From contig CM065296.1 in assembly GCA_032871835.1 (NCBI GenBank), positions 51,613,288 to 51,677,287 on the forward strand: a stretch of 64,000 nucleotides of DNA. The letters run 5' to 3'. The translations under genes were made by a program, and so were the position numbers. Of this stretch, positions 42,597 to 52,613 are shown in pieces. How positions within the stretch are numbered: the stretch's first letter is position 1; each line of letters begins with the position of its first letter. The notes beneath the pieces are model-generated. The model searched no databases and was not told the DNA's origin. It saw nothing but the letters and a program-made list of their open reading frames with translations. This DNA comes from Dipteronia dyeriana. Lineage: Eukaryota; Streptophyta; Magnoliopsida; Sapindales; Sapindaceae.

Positions 42597-44117
42597 TCAA
42601 TAGGTTCTTTCTTTAGGTTCATTGACACCATTATTATCACACAAATCAATCATGCTAAGATCATCTATTTTCACTTTAGTAGACTCCATAAGAGTCTTGG
42701 TTTTCAAATTGAACACTCTATATGCACGAATATTATTAGCATACCCAAGAAAGAGACCAATATCACTTTTAGCATCAAACTTTCCTAAGTGATCTCTATC
42801 ATTTAAAATAAAACACTTACTCCCAAAAGTGTGGAAGTAACTCACATTGGTCTTCTTGCCCTTCCAAAGTTCATAGAAGGTTTGTTTTGTGTCGGGCCTT
42901 CTAAAAACTCTATTAATGATATAACATGCGGTATTGACCACTTCGGGCCAAAGATTTCTAGGGAATTTCTTGCTATTGATAATGACCCTAGCCATCTCTT
43001 TCAAGACACTACTCTTCCTCTCAACAACACCATTTTGTTGAGGAGTTCTAGGAGCCGAGAACTCATGTGAAATCCTATAATCATCACAAAACTTACTAAA
43101 TCTAGCGTTTTCAAATTCACTCCCATGATCACTCCTAATGCGACATATTTTCGTGATCCCAAGACCTTTTTCATTTTGAACTTGATTACAAAACTTCTTA
43201 AAGTAACCAAAAGTTTCGGTCTTGTCTCTAAGAAAATATACCCTAGCAAACAGAGAAAAGTCATCAACACATACAAAAATGTATTTCTTACCATTTATGC
43301 TTTCGGTTTGGATTGGTCCCATTAGGTCCATATGCACAAGTTCTAAGGGCTTCTTGGTAGCAAAATTAGTGTTCTTTATATGAGACACTTTGGTTTGTTT
43401 ACCTAATTGACATGGTTCACAAACACCATCATGCTTTTTACCAAGACTAGGAAGTCCTCTAACAATGTTATATTTCTCAAGCTTCTTTAAATCTTTATAA
43501 TTCATGTGGCTCAATCTTTCATGCCATAATTCATGCTTGTTGCACTCACGTGCCATATTATATGTTAGTGGATCAACCTCTAGACAATAACAATTGTCCG
43601 AAGGCCTTTTGACTTTCAAAATAATTTTGCCCTTTTTATCGATTATTGTGCACACATCCTTGTTAAAGCTAACTTCTTTAAAAATTTCACACAAGTGAGT
43701 GATGCTTATTAGATTAGCTTGTAGACCATCTACATACAAGGTGTCATGAAGTTTAGGCAATTCGGGGATACGTATTGTTCCCTTGCCTAGAACTTGCTTT
43801 TTAGTGCCATCACAAAATGTAATCCATCCACCATCATTCATAACAAGATTCTTAGAGAATTCGTTGTTACCGGTCATATTCCTAGAGCAACCGCTATCTA
43901 GGTACCAACAATAGGATGAATTAGCTCTTAAAGCATATTGTGCAACCAAACATTGTGTTGTGTTTTTCTTAACCCAAAATTTCTTGACAAGTTTCTCATT
44001 CCTACTTTTATTAACATGCTTTGACTTGTTTTTAGGCACATTGACTTCATTAGTCATATTTTCAAACAAATCAAATAAAGCATTATCAACTTTATTATAC
44101 ATAGTAGAACGAGGCAC
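42597..44117 (-). CDS. SIRE-like protease, pre-integrase and integrase ORF
   Basis: Open for 506 codons, the longest ORF in the window. Protease: SSYCWYLDSGCSRNMTG, catalytic Asp in DSG near residue 74, then YVDGLQANLISITHLCE. GAG-pre-integrase: HELWHERLSHMNYKDLKKL ... CEPCQLGKQ, the HHCC zinc ligands. Integrase: HMDLMGPIQT, IRSDHGSEFEN and QQNGVVERKSSVLKEMARVI give D, D and E, all kept; NTACYIINRVFRR and FGSKCFILND follow. The protein is interrupted upstream from gag and downstream from RT, so no full polyprotein is made, but this part may still be translatable. Confidence 0.92.
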   Translation of the reverse strand: MPRSTMYNKVDNALFDLFENMTNEVNVPKNKSKHVNKSRNEKLVKKFWVKKNTTQCLVAQYALRANSSYCWYLDSGCSRNMTGNNEFSKNLVMNDGGWITFCDGTKKQVLGKGTIRIPELPKLHDTLYVDGLQANLISITHLCEIFKEVSFNKDVCTIIDKKGKIILKVKRPSDNCYCLEVDPLTYNMARECNKHELWHERLSHMNYKDLKKLEKYNIVRGLPSLGKKHDGVCEPCQLGKQTKVSHIKNTNFATKKPLELVHMDLMGPIQTESINGKKYIFVCVDDFSLFARVYFLRDKTETFGYFKKFCNQVQNEKGLGITKICRIRSDHGSEFENARFSKFCDDYRISHEFSAPRTPQQNGVVERKSSVLKEMARVIINSKKFPRNLWPEVVNTACYIINRVFRRPDTKQTFYELWKGKKTNVSYFHTFGSKCFILNDRDHLGKFDAKSDIGLFLGYANNIRAYRVFNLKTKTLMESTKVKIDDLSMIDLCDNNGVNEPKERTY

Positions 44118-44653
44118 AACACAAGATTTAACAAAAAATCATCAGCACATTTATTCTCAACATGCTTTTCCAAGGTCTTCTTAGGTCTAATTCTAGATCC
44201 ATACATGGATGATTACCTAGGACCATTCAAAGACATATCATGCAAATCATTGGCAAATCTACATTAACGAATGTATTCAAAACATCTAGGTCTTATGTGT
44301 TCTACCATGTTACAATAATGACAAATAGGTATGAATTTGAGAAGTTTACCGTTTGCTTGAGCATTCAACACATTTTGCCTTCGCACATTTTTACCTCTTT
44401 GGCGTGCGACACTAGATGTCTTGCCTTTTGCATTTGTTGATGATGTAGCTTGTCTTTGGCATTGTTAAGTCTTTTCCTTGGCCTTCATTATTGATGTTGA
44501 GGCACCTCTGGTAGCATTTATGGCATTACCGTTAGAGAGTGTACCTACAATTAAATTGCTACAAGCTTTGACAAAAGTAGATTTGTTAGATGAAAGAGTT
44601 GATTTTTCATTAGCATATCCTAAACCTCTTTTGTCGCTTGAAGACTTTCCAAC
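44118..44653 (-). pseudogene. SIRE-like gag zinc-knuckle region
   Basis: The minus strand near 44345-44270 reads CHYCNMVEHIRPRC, a complete C-x2-C-x4-H-x4-C nucleocapsid knuckle. It lies between the coiled-coil ORF and protease. Stops on both sides disconnect it. Confidence 0.75.
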
Positions 44654-45076
44654 CTAAATGAGAGCTTTCACTTTATTAGAGCTAGATAACATCTTGTTAA
44701 TCATCTCTTTAGCCTCATTAAGTTTATCATTGAGCACTTTCTCTTGATTCTCATGCTCATTAAGTTTTGCTTTAAGCACATTTTCAATTCTCCTAGCACG
44801 ATCAAGAGATTCATCTCTTTGCTCAATTTCATGCTTCAAAATACTTAATCTATCATTGCTATCAATCAAGTTTTTCTCAAGATTAAGAATTTTGTCATTA
44901 AGATCAATAACACATTTTGATCTACAATCATGATTTTCTAACTTCTTAGTGAGAGACTTATTAATCTTAGAGATCCTTTCATTTTCTTGAATAAGATCTT
45001 TGATCTTTTGATCATCTAAGTCAATAGACTCACCTTCAACAAGAGAAGCCATAAAAGAATACATTTCTTTAATCAA
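44654..45076 (-). CDS. SIRE-like gag coiled-coil ORF
   Basis: 140 codons. Residues ~25-130 are a long heptad-rich Glu/Lys/Leu/Asn helix (KINKSLTKKLENHD, LNDKILNLEKNLIDSNDRL, ARRIENVLKAKLNEHE). Such coils occur in the middle of SIRE-type gags. It begins only about 60 bp from the PBS, so the N-terminal gag domain is missing. Whether the ATG at 45076 was ever a start is unclear. Confidence 0.75.
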   Translation of the reverse strand: MIKEMYSFMASLVEGESIDLDDQKIKDLIQENERISKINKSLTKKLENHDCRSKCVIDLNDKILNLEKNLIDSNDRLSILKHEIEQRDESLDRARRIENVLKAKLNEHENQEKVLNDKLNEAKEMINKMLSSSNKVKALI

Positions 45077-45139
45077 GATGAAACAGAAGAAGATAACAAA
45101 TACATCAAAGAAGATCTATAAAAGTGCGTCTAGACACCG

Positions 45140-45151
45140 GCTTTGATACCA
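45140..45151 (-). other. Primer binding site of SIRE-like Copia
   Basis: Minus-strand TGGTATCAAAGC; initiator-Met type with one change (AGAGC to AAAGC). Confidence 0.85.
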
Positions 45152-45152
45152 A

Positions 45153-45215
45153 TTAAAATTTCTTTTCATCTTTATAGTGTAAACATACCTAGATAGGGGG
45201 GAGGGGAGGGGGGTT
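45153..45215 (-). repeat. SIRE-like 5' LTR remnant, 63 bp
   Basis: The end of the LTR before the PBS. It contains the G-rich GGGGGGAGGGGAGGGGGG block at 45196-45213. Gypsy C starts at 45216 and the rest of this LTR is gone. Confidence 0.65.
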
Positions 45216-45964
45216 TGATAAGAACAAGGCTGCTGCATTAAATGATCCATTGCATGTTCCGGTTGGGCCAATAACAAGGGCAAGAGCTAAGAGATTCAAA
45301 GAAGCACTAAATGGCCTAATTCAAGACACTTGGGCTGATTTTGAATTGTTGAAGTCCCAGATGAGCCCACATGAAGACCAGGGCATAATTAATGTCATCA
45401 AGGCAATTGATTGGGCCGAATAAGGAAGACTTGGGTGTGTGGCACAAGTTAGGAGAAGAGTCAGCATTGGCTGATTTATTTCCTTTTAATTTCCAAAGAG
45501 TAATAGTTGATTTGTTTCTCAAATTAAGGGGTTGATTTGTTTCCAGATTTAGCTTTCCAATTAGGGAGCAAGTCAATAGTTTCTCGAATTAGTTTTCTTC
45601 TCATTATAAGGCCTTAATGGCCGAATTATCATGTTTCCTTTTAGGATGGCTTATAGCCTTTCTTTTCGTTTAGGGTTTTAGTATATAAAGGAACGAATTG
45701 GATGTAATTCGACAGACTTGAATTGAATAAAAAAATTGTGAGAGTTCATCTCTTTTTGGTTCTGAAAACTTGACTTATCACTCACATCTTCTTCTTGTTC
45801 TTGAGTGTGGCATCTTCAACTTCTTGATACCGTTGGTTCTTAGCTCCTTATAGGTAACGGGTCGCAGTCCGATAACGTTCTTGTTTGTAAACTTGGTTAG
45901 AAAACGATCCTTCATTACCATATATTGGTTCCGGGTCTCACTGCTCTTGGTGAGGTTCATATCA
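45216..45964 (+). repeat. Gypsy C 5' LTR
   Basis: Starts TGATAAGAACAAGG, ends GGTTCATATCA; 749 bp, same length as in B. TATA at 45682-45690. Confidence 0.93.
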
Positions 45965-45966
45965 GT

Positions 45967-45978
45967 TGGTATCAGAGC
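45967..45978 (+). other. Primer binding site of Gypsy C
   Basis: TGGTATCAGAGC, perfect initiator-Met type. Confidence 0.93.
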
Positions 45979-46499
45979 TTAGATTCTAAAATCAGGTTTA
46001 ATCTTTTTTTTTTTTGTTTTTGGTCTATATATTTTTTTTTGATCTAAAAAAAAATCTGATCTATTACAAAAAAAAAAGGTTTGATCAACTTTTTTATATA
46101 TAAAAAAAATCCCCCCCATAAAAAAGTACAATTTTTTTTTAGTTCGTGTAGTTCAACTTATATCAACAATTTTTATTTCTATTTTTGATTTCGTGCGTTG
46201 ATATTCAAAAAAAAAAAACTTTCATTAGAATCTCGTTTTTGTTATTCTTGTCCTATTTTTTTTTTTTTTTTTTTTGTTACATCTTATTTATTGAACTTCT
46301 TGTGAGTATCCGTCTAAGTCAAAAAAAAAAAAGAACTGAAAGAGTGAAAAAAAAAGGCAAGAGAGTGTGAGCTTATTAGAGTGTTAAAGCCAAAAGATTG
46401 AGTGAAACACAAGTGTGAGTGCCACCATCTTTGAGGGTAAACACGTGAGGGAGTGTTTAGAGTGGTTTACTAGATTTTTTTGTTTTGCAGGATTAAAAT
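45979..46499 (+). other. Gypsy C leader
   Basis: AT-rich with many A and T runs; the tandem GATCAAG units of A and B are mostly lost (a remnant near 46080). It ends with TTTTTTTGTTTTGCAG just before gag. No gene. Confidence 0.7.
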
Positions 46500-47673
46500 A
46501 TGTCCCATGATAAGAGTAAAGACTTATCCGAGGATGCACCAGAAATGGTAGACCTTAATATTTTATAACGTCATACAAAAAAGCATGGAGTGGATGGAGG
46601 TTAAGTTTGGTGAGGTGCATGATCGGATAGATAAAGTGGAGTCTAGTTCACAAATGGAGCAGGCATTCAAGGCTCCTAAGGTGGAACGAAGAGAAAGAAA
46701 CCCACCTAAGAATGACTATGGAGATGATTATTGGAATGACCTAGAGGAGGATGACCGCATGTCTAATGTGGGTGCAGATAAATTTAGGCATGGAATAGGA
46801 GGTAGAGAAGTTAGGTATTGGAACAGAGAAGATAGGTATGAAGAGCTTTTGGTGGCAATAAGAGCTTTTAGTGCTCAAGCCAAGGAAGATGATGAGGTAC
46901 AACGTGACAATATTTTTCACACTCGCTGCCATGTTAATGATAAGGTGTGTAGCATGATTATTGATGGAGGGAGTTGTACTAATGTGGCTAGCACTAATTT
47001 TGTGGAGAAATTGAATTTAGCCACTTTAAGGCATCCAAAATCATATAAGTTACAGTGGTTAAATGATAGTGGGGAAATCAAGGTGACTAAACAAGTGTTG
47101 GTGACATTTTCAATTGGAAAGCACAAAGATGAAGTCCTTTGTGCTGTGGTACCAATGAATTCGTGCCATATCCTTTTAGGGAGACCATGGCAGTTCGATA
47201 GGCATGTGACCCATGATGGGTATACGAATAGATACTCCTTTGTACTCAATAAAAAATCAATCACTCTTGTACCTTTAACCCCAAAACAAGTGTATGAAGA
47301 TCAAATAAGGTTAAGAAAAGAGAGAGATGTCAAAAAAAAGAGTGAGAGTGAGAGTTCAAAAGAAAGAGAGAGAAAAGAAAAAGATTATGAAATAACAAAA
47401 AAAGAAAAAAAAGATGAAAAAGAAAAAGAGGTTGTTAAGAAAAGGAGAGAGAGAAAACAAGTAAGCTTTTATACAAGGGAGAGTGAGGTCAAAAAGGCTC
47501 TATTTTCAAATCAGCCAATGATTGTACTTTTGTACAAAGAGGCTTGCTTTAGTACTAATGAACTTAACCCTTCCTTGCCTAGTGTTGTTGTTTCTCTATT
47601 GCAGGACTTTGATGAAGTGTTTCCCGAAGAGATGCCTATTGGTTTACCACCAATAAGGGGGATTGAGCACTAA
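46500..47673 (+). pseudogene. Gypsy C gag-protease fusion with internal deletion
   Basis: The family ATG at 46500 (MSHDKSKDLSEDAPE) meets a stop near 46567; the open frame of 362 codons starts at 46585. It joins the gag N-terminus (VHDRIDKVESSSQ, ending REDRYEE) directly to LLVAIRAFSAQAKEDDE, skipping the gag domain and zinc knuckle, which are about 0.9 kb in B. The protease (SMIIDGGSCTNVAS, CHILLGRPWQFD) and the charged linker (KERERKEKDYEITKKEKKDE) follow in frame up to the RT lead-in, with a TAA at 47671. Confidence 0.88.
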
Positions 47674-48806
47674 ATTGACATTGTACCCGGAGCACCAATC
47701 CCAAATAGACCAGCAGATAGAAGTAATCCTGAGGAGACAAAGGAACTTCAAAGGCAGGTTAGTGAGCTAATGGAAAAGGGGTATGTACGTGAGAGCATGA
47801 GTCCTTGTGCGGTTCCCGTATTGCTTGTGCCAAAGAAGGATGGAACATGGAAGATGTGCGTTGATTGTCGTGCCATCAACAATATCACTGTAAAGTATCG
47901 ACATCCTATTCCTAGATTAGGTGATATGCTTGATGAATTACGTTGTTCTATTGTTTTTACTTAAATTGATCTTAAAAGTGGATATCATCAAATTAGGATG
48001 AAGGAAGGTGATGAGTGGAAAACTGCTTTCAAAACAAAATATGGATTATATGAGTGGTTAGTTATGCCTTTTGGATTAACTAATGCACCAAGTACTTTCA
48101 TGAGATTAATGAACCATGTTTTGTGTGCTTTTATTGAAAAGTTTATGGTTGTTTATTTTGATGACATTCTAATTTATAGAAAAAACTTGGATGAGCATGT
48201 TGAACATTTAAAACTTGTTTTAGGTGTTTTAAGAATAGAAAAGTTGTTTACTAATCTCAAAAAGTGCACCTTTTGCACCGATAAACTTGTATTTCTGGGT
48301 TTTGTTGTTAGTGCTAAGGGAATTGGGGTTGATGAGGAAAAGGTTAACGCAATTAAGGAGTGGCCGAAACCTACCAATGTGGGACAAGTGAGAAGTTTTC
48401 ATGGGTTTGCTAGTTTTTATTGGAGGTTTGTGAAAGATTTTAGTAGTGTAGCTGCACCTTTAACTGAAGTTATCAAAAAGAATGCGGGTTTTAAGTGGGG
48501 TAATGAACAAGAAAAGGCTTTTAACTTGATTAAGGAAAAATTAACTAATGCACATTTGTTTGCTTTGCTTGACTTTGCTAAAACTTTTGAGATTGAGTGT
48601 GATGCTTCAGGAATAGGTATTGGAGCTGTTCTAATGCAAGAAGGTCATCCCATTGCATATTTTGGTGAGAAGATAAGTGTAGCGGCCTTGAATTATTCTA
48701 CCTATGACAAGAAGATGTACGCTTTGATTAGAGCATTGGAAACTTGGCAACACTACCTTTGGCCAAAAGAATTTGTGATTCACACAGATCATGAGTCCTT
48801 GAAGTA
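47674..48806 (+). pseudogene. Gypsy C reverse transcriptase and RNase H
   Basis: [22 protein letters not shown], a stop in [15 protein letters not shown] (47962-47964), [33 protein letters not shown] (YxDD intact). RNase [48 protein letters not shown], then a stop and a 23-bp deletion relative to B that removes HIKGQHNL. Confidence 0.88.
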
Positions 48807-48827
48807 AATAAGTGGCATGCCTAGTGG

Positions 48828-50123
48828 GTGGAGTTCATTGAAACATTTCCATATGTGATCAAGTACAAAAAGGGTAAGGAAAACGTGGTCGCTGATGCTC
48901 TGTCAATAAGGTACGTTCTACTTTCTACTTTGGATGCTAAATTGTTTGGTTTTAAATGCATTAAACAATTGTATGTGAAAGATTCTTATTTTGGTAATGT
49001 GTTCAATGCATGTGAAAAGGCTGCATTTGATAAATTTTATAGGCATGATGGATTTTTATTTAGAGAAACTAAATTATGTGTGCCTAAGAGTTCTTTGTGT
49101 GAATTGCTTGTAAGAGAAGCTCATTGAGGAGGTTTGATGGGGCATTTTGGTGTAGCTAAGACGCTAGATACTTTGCATGAACATTTGTTTTCGCATCATA
49201 TGAAACATGATGTAGAAAGAATCTGTGAGAAATGCATTACTTGTAGACAAGCCAAGTCTAGGATTAAGCGTCATGGATTGTATACTCCTTTGCCTATACC
49301 TAGCGGACCTTGGATTGATATTTCTATGGATTTTGTGTTGGGTTTGCCTAGGTCAAAAAGGGGTAGGGACTCTATATATGTGGTTGTTGATAGGTTTTCT
49401 AAAATGGCACATTTCATTCCTTGTCATAAAACCGATGATGCATCACATATTGCTGATTTGTTTTTCAAAGAAATTGTGAAATTGCATGGCATGCCTAAGA
49501 CCATTGTTTCGGATAGAGATTCTAAGTTCTTAAGCTACTTTTGGAAGACTTTATGGGGTAAGTTAGGCACTAAACTTTTATTTTCTACTACTTTTCATCC
49601 ACAAACTGATAGTCAAACTTAAGTAGTTAATAGGACTTTATCTACCTTGTTGCGTGCTATAATACAAAAGAACTTGAAAACATAGGAGGATTGTCTGCCA
49701 CATGTAAAGTTTGCTTATAATAGGAGCGTGCATTCTGCAACTCGTTTTTCGCCTTTTGAAATTGTGTATGGTTTTAACCCATTGACTCCTTTGGATTTAA
49801 TCCTTTTTACCTGTGAATGAGCATGTTAACTTGGATGGAAAGAAAAAGGCAGATTTTGTTAAGCAAATCCATGAAAAGACTCGGCAAAACGTAGAGAGAC
49901 GAACTGAGCAATACGCCAATCAAGCAAATAATGTATGTAAGAAGGTTGTGTTTGAGCCCTGTGATTGGGTTTGGTTGCATATGAGGAAGGAACGATTCCC
50001 AGCCCAGCGGAGTTCTAAACTACTTCTAAGGGGAAATGGTCCATTTCAAGTGACTGAAAGAATCAATGACAACGCATACAAGTTGGATCTTCCAGGTGAG
50101 TACAATGTTAGTGCAAGCTTTAA
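48828..50123 (+). pseudogene. Gypsy C integrase, catalytic Glu codon is a stop
   Basis: [12 protein letters not shown], a stop at [13 protein letters not shown], an HHCC domain, [39 protein letters not shown]. The motif [11 protein letters not shown] reads TDSQT-stop-VVNRT: GAA has become TAA at 49618-49623, removing the catalytic Glu. The stop KTxEDCLPH (TAG, 49681-49683) is at the same codon as in B. A frameshift near 49805 precedes the last open piece (49813-50123) with [20 protein letters not shown] and YNVSASF. Confidence 0.9.
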
Positions 50124-50129
50124 GCTTCA

Positions 50130-52613
50130 ATCATAAGTCGAACAGAAACGTGGCCATTGGAATCGGGTTCACTAACCGACCTAATTGCTCTTTAAACTTA
50201 GTTCAAGAAGACTCTAACAGAGAAGATAGGGATGACACCACTTGGAGGGGTCAGATCACAGTCGATGGTCCTCCTCTGGTGAGGCCTCTTTCTTACGACT
50301 TTAAGGTCATTCATGATTCTACTTTTGATCCGAAATTAATTGACCGCCTAAGGTCCAAGTACGGAACTCCTGACAACGTCTCCCTCACAGTTCCACATAG
50401 ATATTATGATGTTTTCAATCCGCCCAAAGGCGTTATCCCCATCTACCTAGTGACCCTTGAGAATGGGTTCAGGCGTCCTCTTTATGCTACCCCTCAACGA
50501 GCTCTCAGTTCCATGCAGGTAACTCCCCTCTAGCTGATGCCCGATTTCTGGAGGCACCCGGTTGGCTTTCTCATACTATGAAGGGAACAGTGCTAGCTGA
50601 GCAAGGTCACTAAGGAGCCCGGAGCAGAGGAGATGGCTTACCTTTTTCAAATCAGGAGCTTGTCCGAAGTTCCCCGAGGTCAGTTCTACGCGAAAGCTAA
50701 GAACAAACTCAATTTCATTATTCCTAGCACTTCAAAGAAGGGTATGGCTTGGAAGGAGGAATGGATCCTAGCGGGAGATGATTAGGGAAGCTCGATTTTC
50801 ATTGGCGGGAATGAATTCGCAGTTCCCACAGCTTTCAATGACAAACCTTAGTTGGATCAGAATTCCCTGCCCACTGAATCTGAATTCGTGCTGAAGGCCA
50901 TCCTTGTTAGGAGCTACCTGAACCTGAGGTTCCCGACTGTCGACCACAGGATGAATCAATACCTATAAATCTCTGATGTTATTCCCCGTGAGTAACCCTA
51001 AACCACTACACTTTGTTTCATTGGTTAGCTTGGTTCTGACATCTTTCTTCTTTTATTTTCTCCTTTTAACAGTTTTTGTTGTTGCTCCAGCTTCTCTTGA
51101 AGTCCGGCAGCCCGGGAAAGCCTGCACTCCTCCTCCATTTGCTAAACCATAGCGGGGGATTTCTTCCATTCCTTTAGCTGGGACTGCACTCATTCCTTCT
51201 CTGTCCCCTCCCAGCCAAGGACTGGGATGGCCATCCTCGTATCGTGAGCTTCGAGGGCGCTAAACCAGGCAAAGCCCTTTTCCTAGGCTGTTAATTCTAC
51301 CACCCCGACCTCTCTATTCCTTCTGCTACTACTGCTACTGCTACTGTTGGTGTTCCCATGATTTCTTTATCCGATGTCTCTGCCACTCCATCTACGCTCC
51401 AAGCTCCTCAAGCTTTGACGGATCTCGGGCATTCCAGAGGTCCCCATTGCCCTCTCCCACTATCAGTCGAGCTCAGTGGGACAGGACGGGGTCTTAGAGT
51501 AGTTCGTCGCATCTTACCAAGGTGGTGGGCTCTCTAGGATAACTTCATTGCTCTAGGACATCTTGCTTACTAAGGGGTCCGGTCTTCTGGTTGAGGTAAC
51601 TCTCTTCTTACTCTTTTATTTATGTTTTGTTTGCTTGATCAATGTCTAACCTTGGCTTTACATCATGGAGGCCTTTAAATTCAACATCGTTTTGGGCCAC
51701 CTAGTAGCCTCCCTTCATGACCGTGCTGTAAAAACTGAGGCTGAAGCTGAGAAGGCCATATGGTTGCTTGAACGAGCTCAAACTCTGGTTCAAGAGATGA
51801 CAACCAACCAGAAAGAGATGGAGAGGGAGCTTTCAAACCTTCAGTGTGACAATAAAAGGCTGGAGCAGTCCTTTGACCTTGAAACCTTTCGGTCTGAGTG
51901 TCGGGTTTAAAGGAGGAATTCTTGGAAGGCAGAAGCCAAAATGTTGGATATTAAAAACAAGAATCTGCATGCCAATGTGGCCAAACAACAAGTAGAGATA
52001 GATTTTTCTTTTAGCGAGGAGTATTTCTATGCCTCCTTTCAGGTTGCGGAACCTCCCCCTTACCTTTGACCTATCCAGTATCACCGGCTGGGACAGGGAG
52101 GAAATTATGACTAGGGCTGCTACGATGTCTCACCCCAAAGGTGACGAAACGGTTCATTCTAGCTTAGTTGATGCCATGAAGTAACCGGTCCTGACAGATC
52201 TTTCTCCCCTTCCTCTAGTTTTTCCAGTTTCAAGTCCTAGGGAGACCTCAAGCAGGCTTCAGCCCACGCTATTTGAGAGTAGCCAGCCAACAGCTCGGGA
52301 TGGAGCCAGTGATTGCCTTGTAGAACCCTCTAGAGTAGAGTTGGAGGTTAAGAAGAGCAGGATGGAGTCAGTGGCTTCCCTTCTCGATACGGCCATCCCT
52401 CCCGAGGTTATGGCAATGGTGAATGAAGTCTTGGAAGAGGACCTGGCTGAGCAGCATGCGAATGAGGAGTTTTAAGAGGATAGCAAAAATGGCCAACCAA
52501 AATGAACAATCATCAGATGGAGAAGCTAGGGGCGAGGACCGCCAAGAAGGAGGAATAATAGGAGAGAACTATGAAGAAGCTAGAGCCTTATACAATCTAT
52601 TCACAACTTGATT
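50130..52613 (+). pseudogene. Tat-element antisense ORF (transposase_28-like), probably spliced
   Basis: Plus-strand coding opposite to the element's gag-pol. First part (to ~50985): RPLSYDFKVIHDSTFDPKLI, a VPHRYYDVFNPPKGVIPIYL and FRRPLYATPQRALSSMQVTP block and FWRHPVGFLIL, resembling the Pfam 'putative gypsy type transposon' (Transposase_28) region of plant Tat elements. Then comes CCCCGTGAGT...TTTTAACAG (about 50987-51071), which looks like an intron. The last parts: a Ser/Thr/Pro-rich stretch, a coiled coil (51665-51910, AEAEKAIWLLERAQTLVQEM), and an acidic end at 52611. At least ten stops. Function of these proteins is unknown. Confidence 0.65.

Larger units (their letters stand above)
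31841..45215 (-). mobile_element. SIRE-like Copia retrotransposon, split by Gypsy B
   Basis: Minus strand, right to left: remnant 5' LTR (45215-45153), PBS, coiled-coil, zinc knuckle, protease, integrase, RT, RNase H, 1.5 kb of 3' non-coding sequence, PPT and part of the 3' LTR. The long 3' region with CTCCCCCTTA blocks, the AAAGAGGGAGAT-TGTTAGG PPT-LTR junction, and the protein wording match the SIRE/Maximus Copia lineage (inferred). Gypsy B (34174-40883) interrupts RNase H with TSD ATATG. The N-terminal gag is deleted. Confidence 0.9.
45216..50123 (+). mobile_element. Gypsy C, CRM-like element lacking its 3' end
   Basis: 5' LTR, PBS, leader, gag-protease fusion, RT, RNase H and integrase of the same family as A and B. 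The sequence ends at GTGCAAGCTTTAA (50123), inside the integrase tail, where Tat-type sequence starts. PPT and 3' LTR are absent. A roughly 0.9-kb deletion removed most of gag. Confidence 0.9.
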
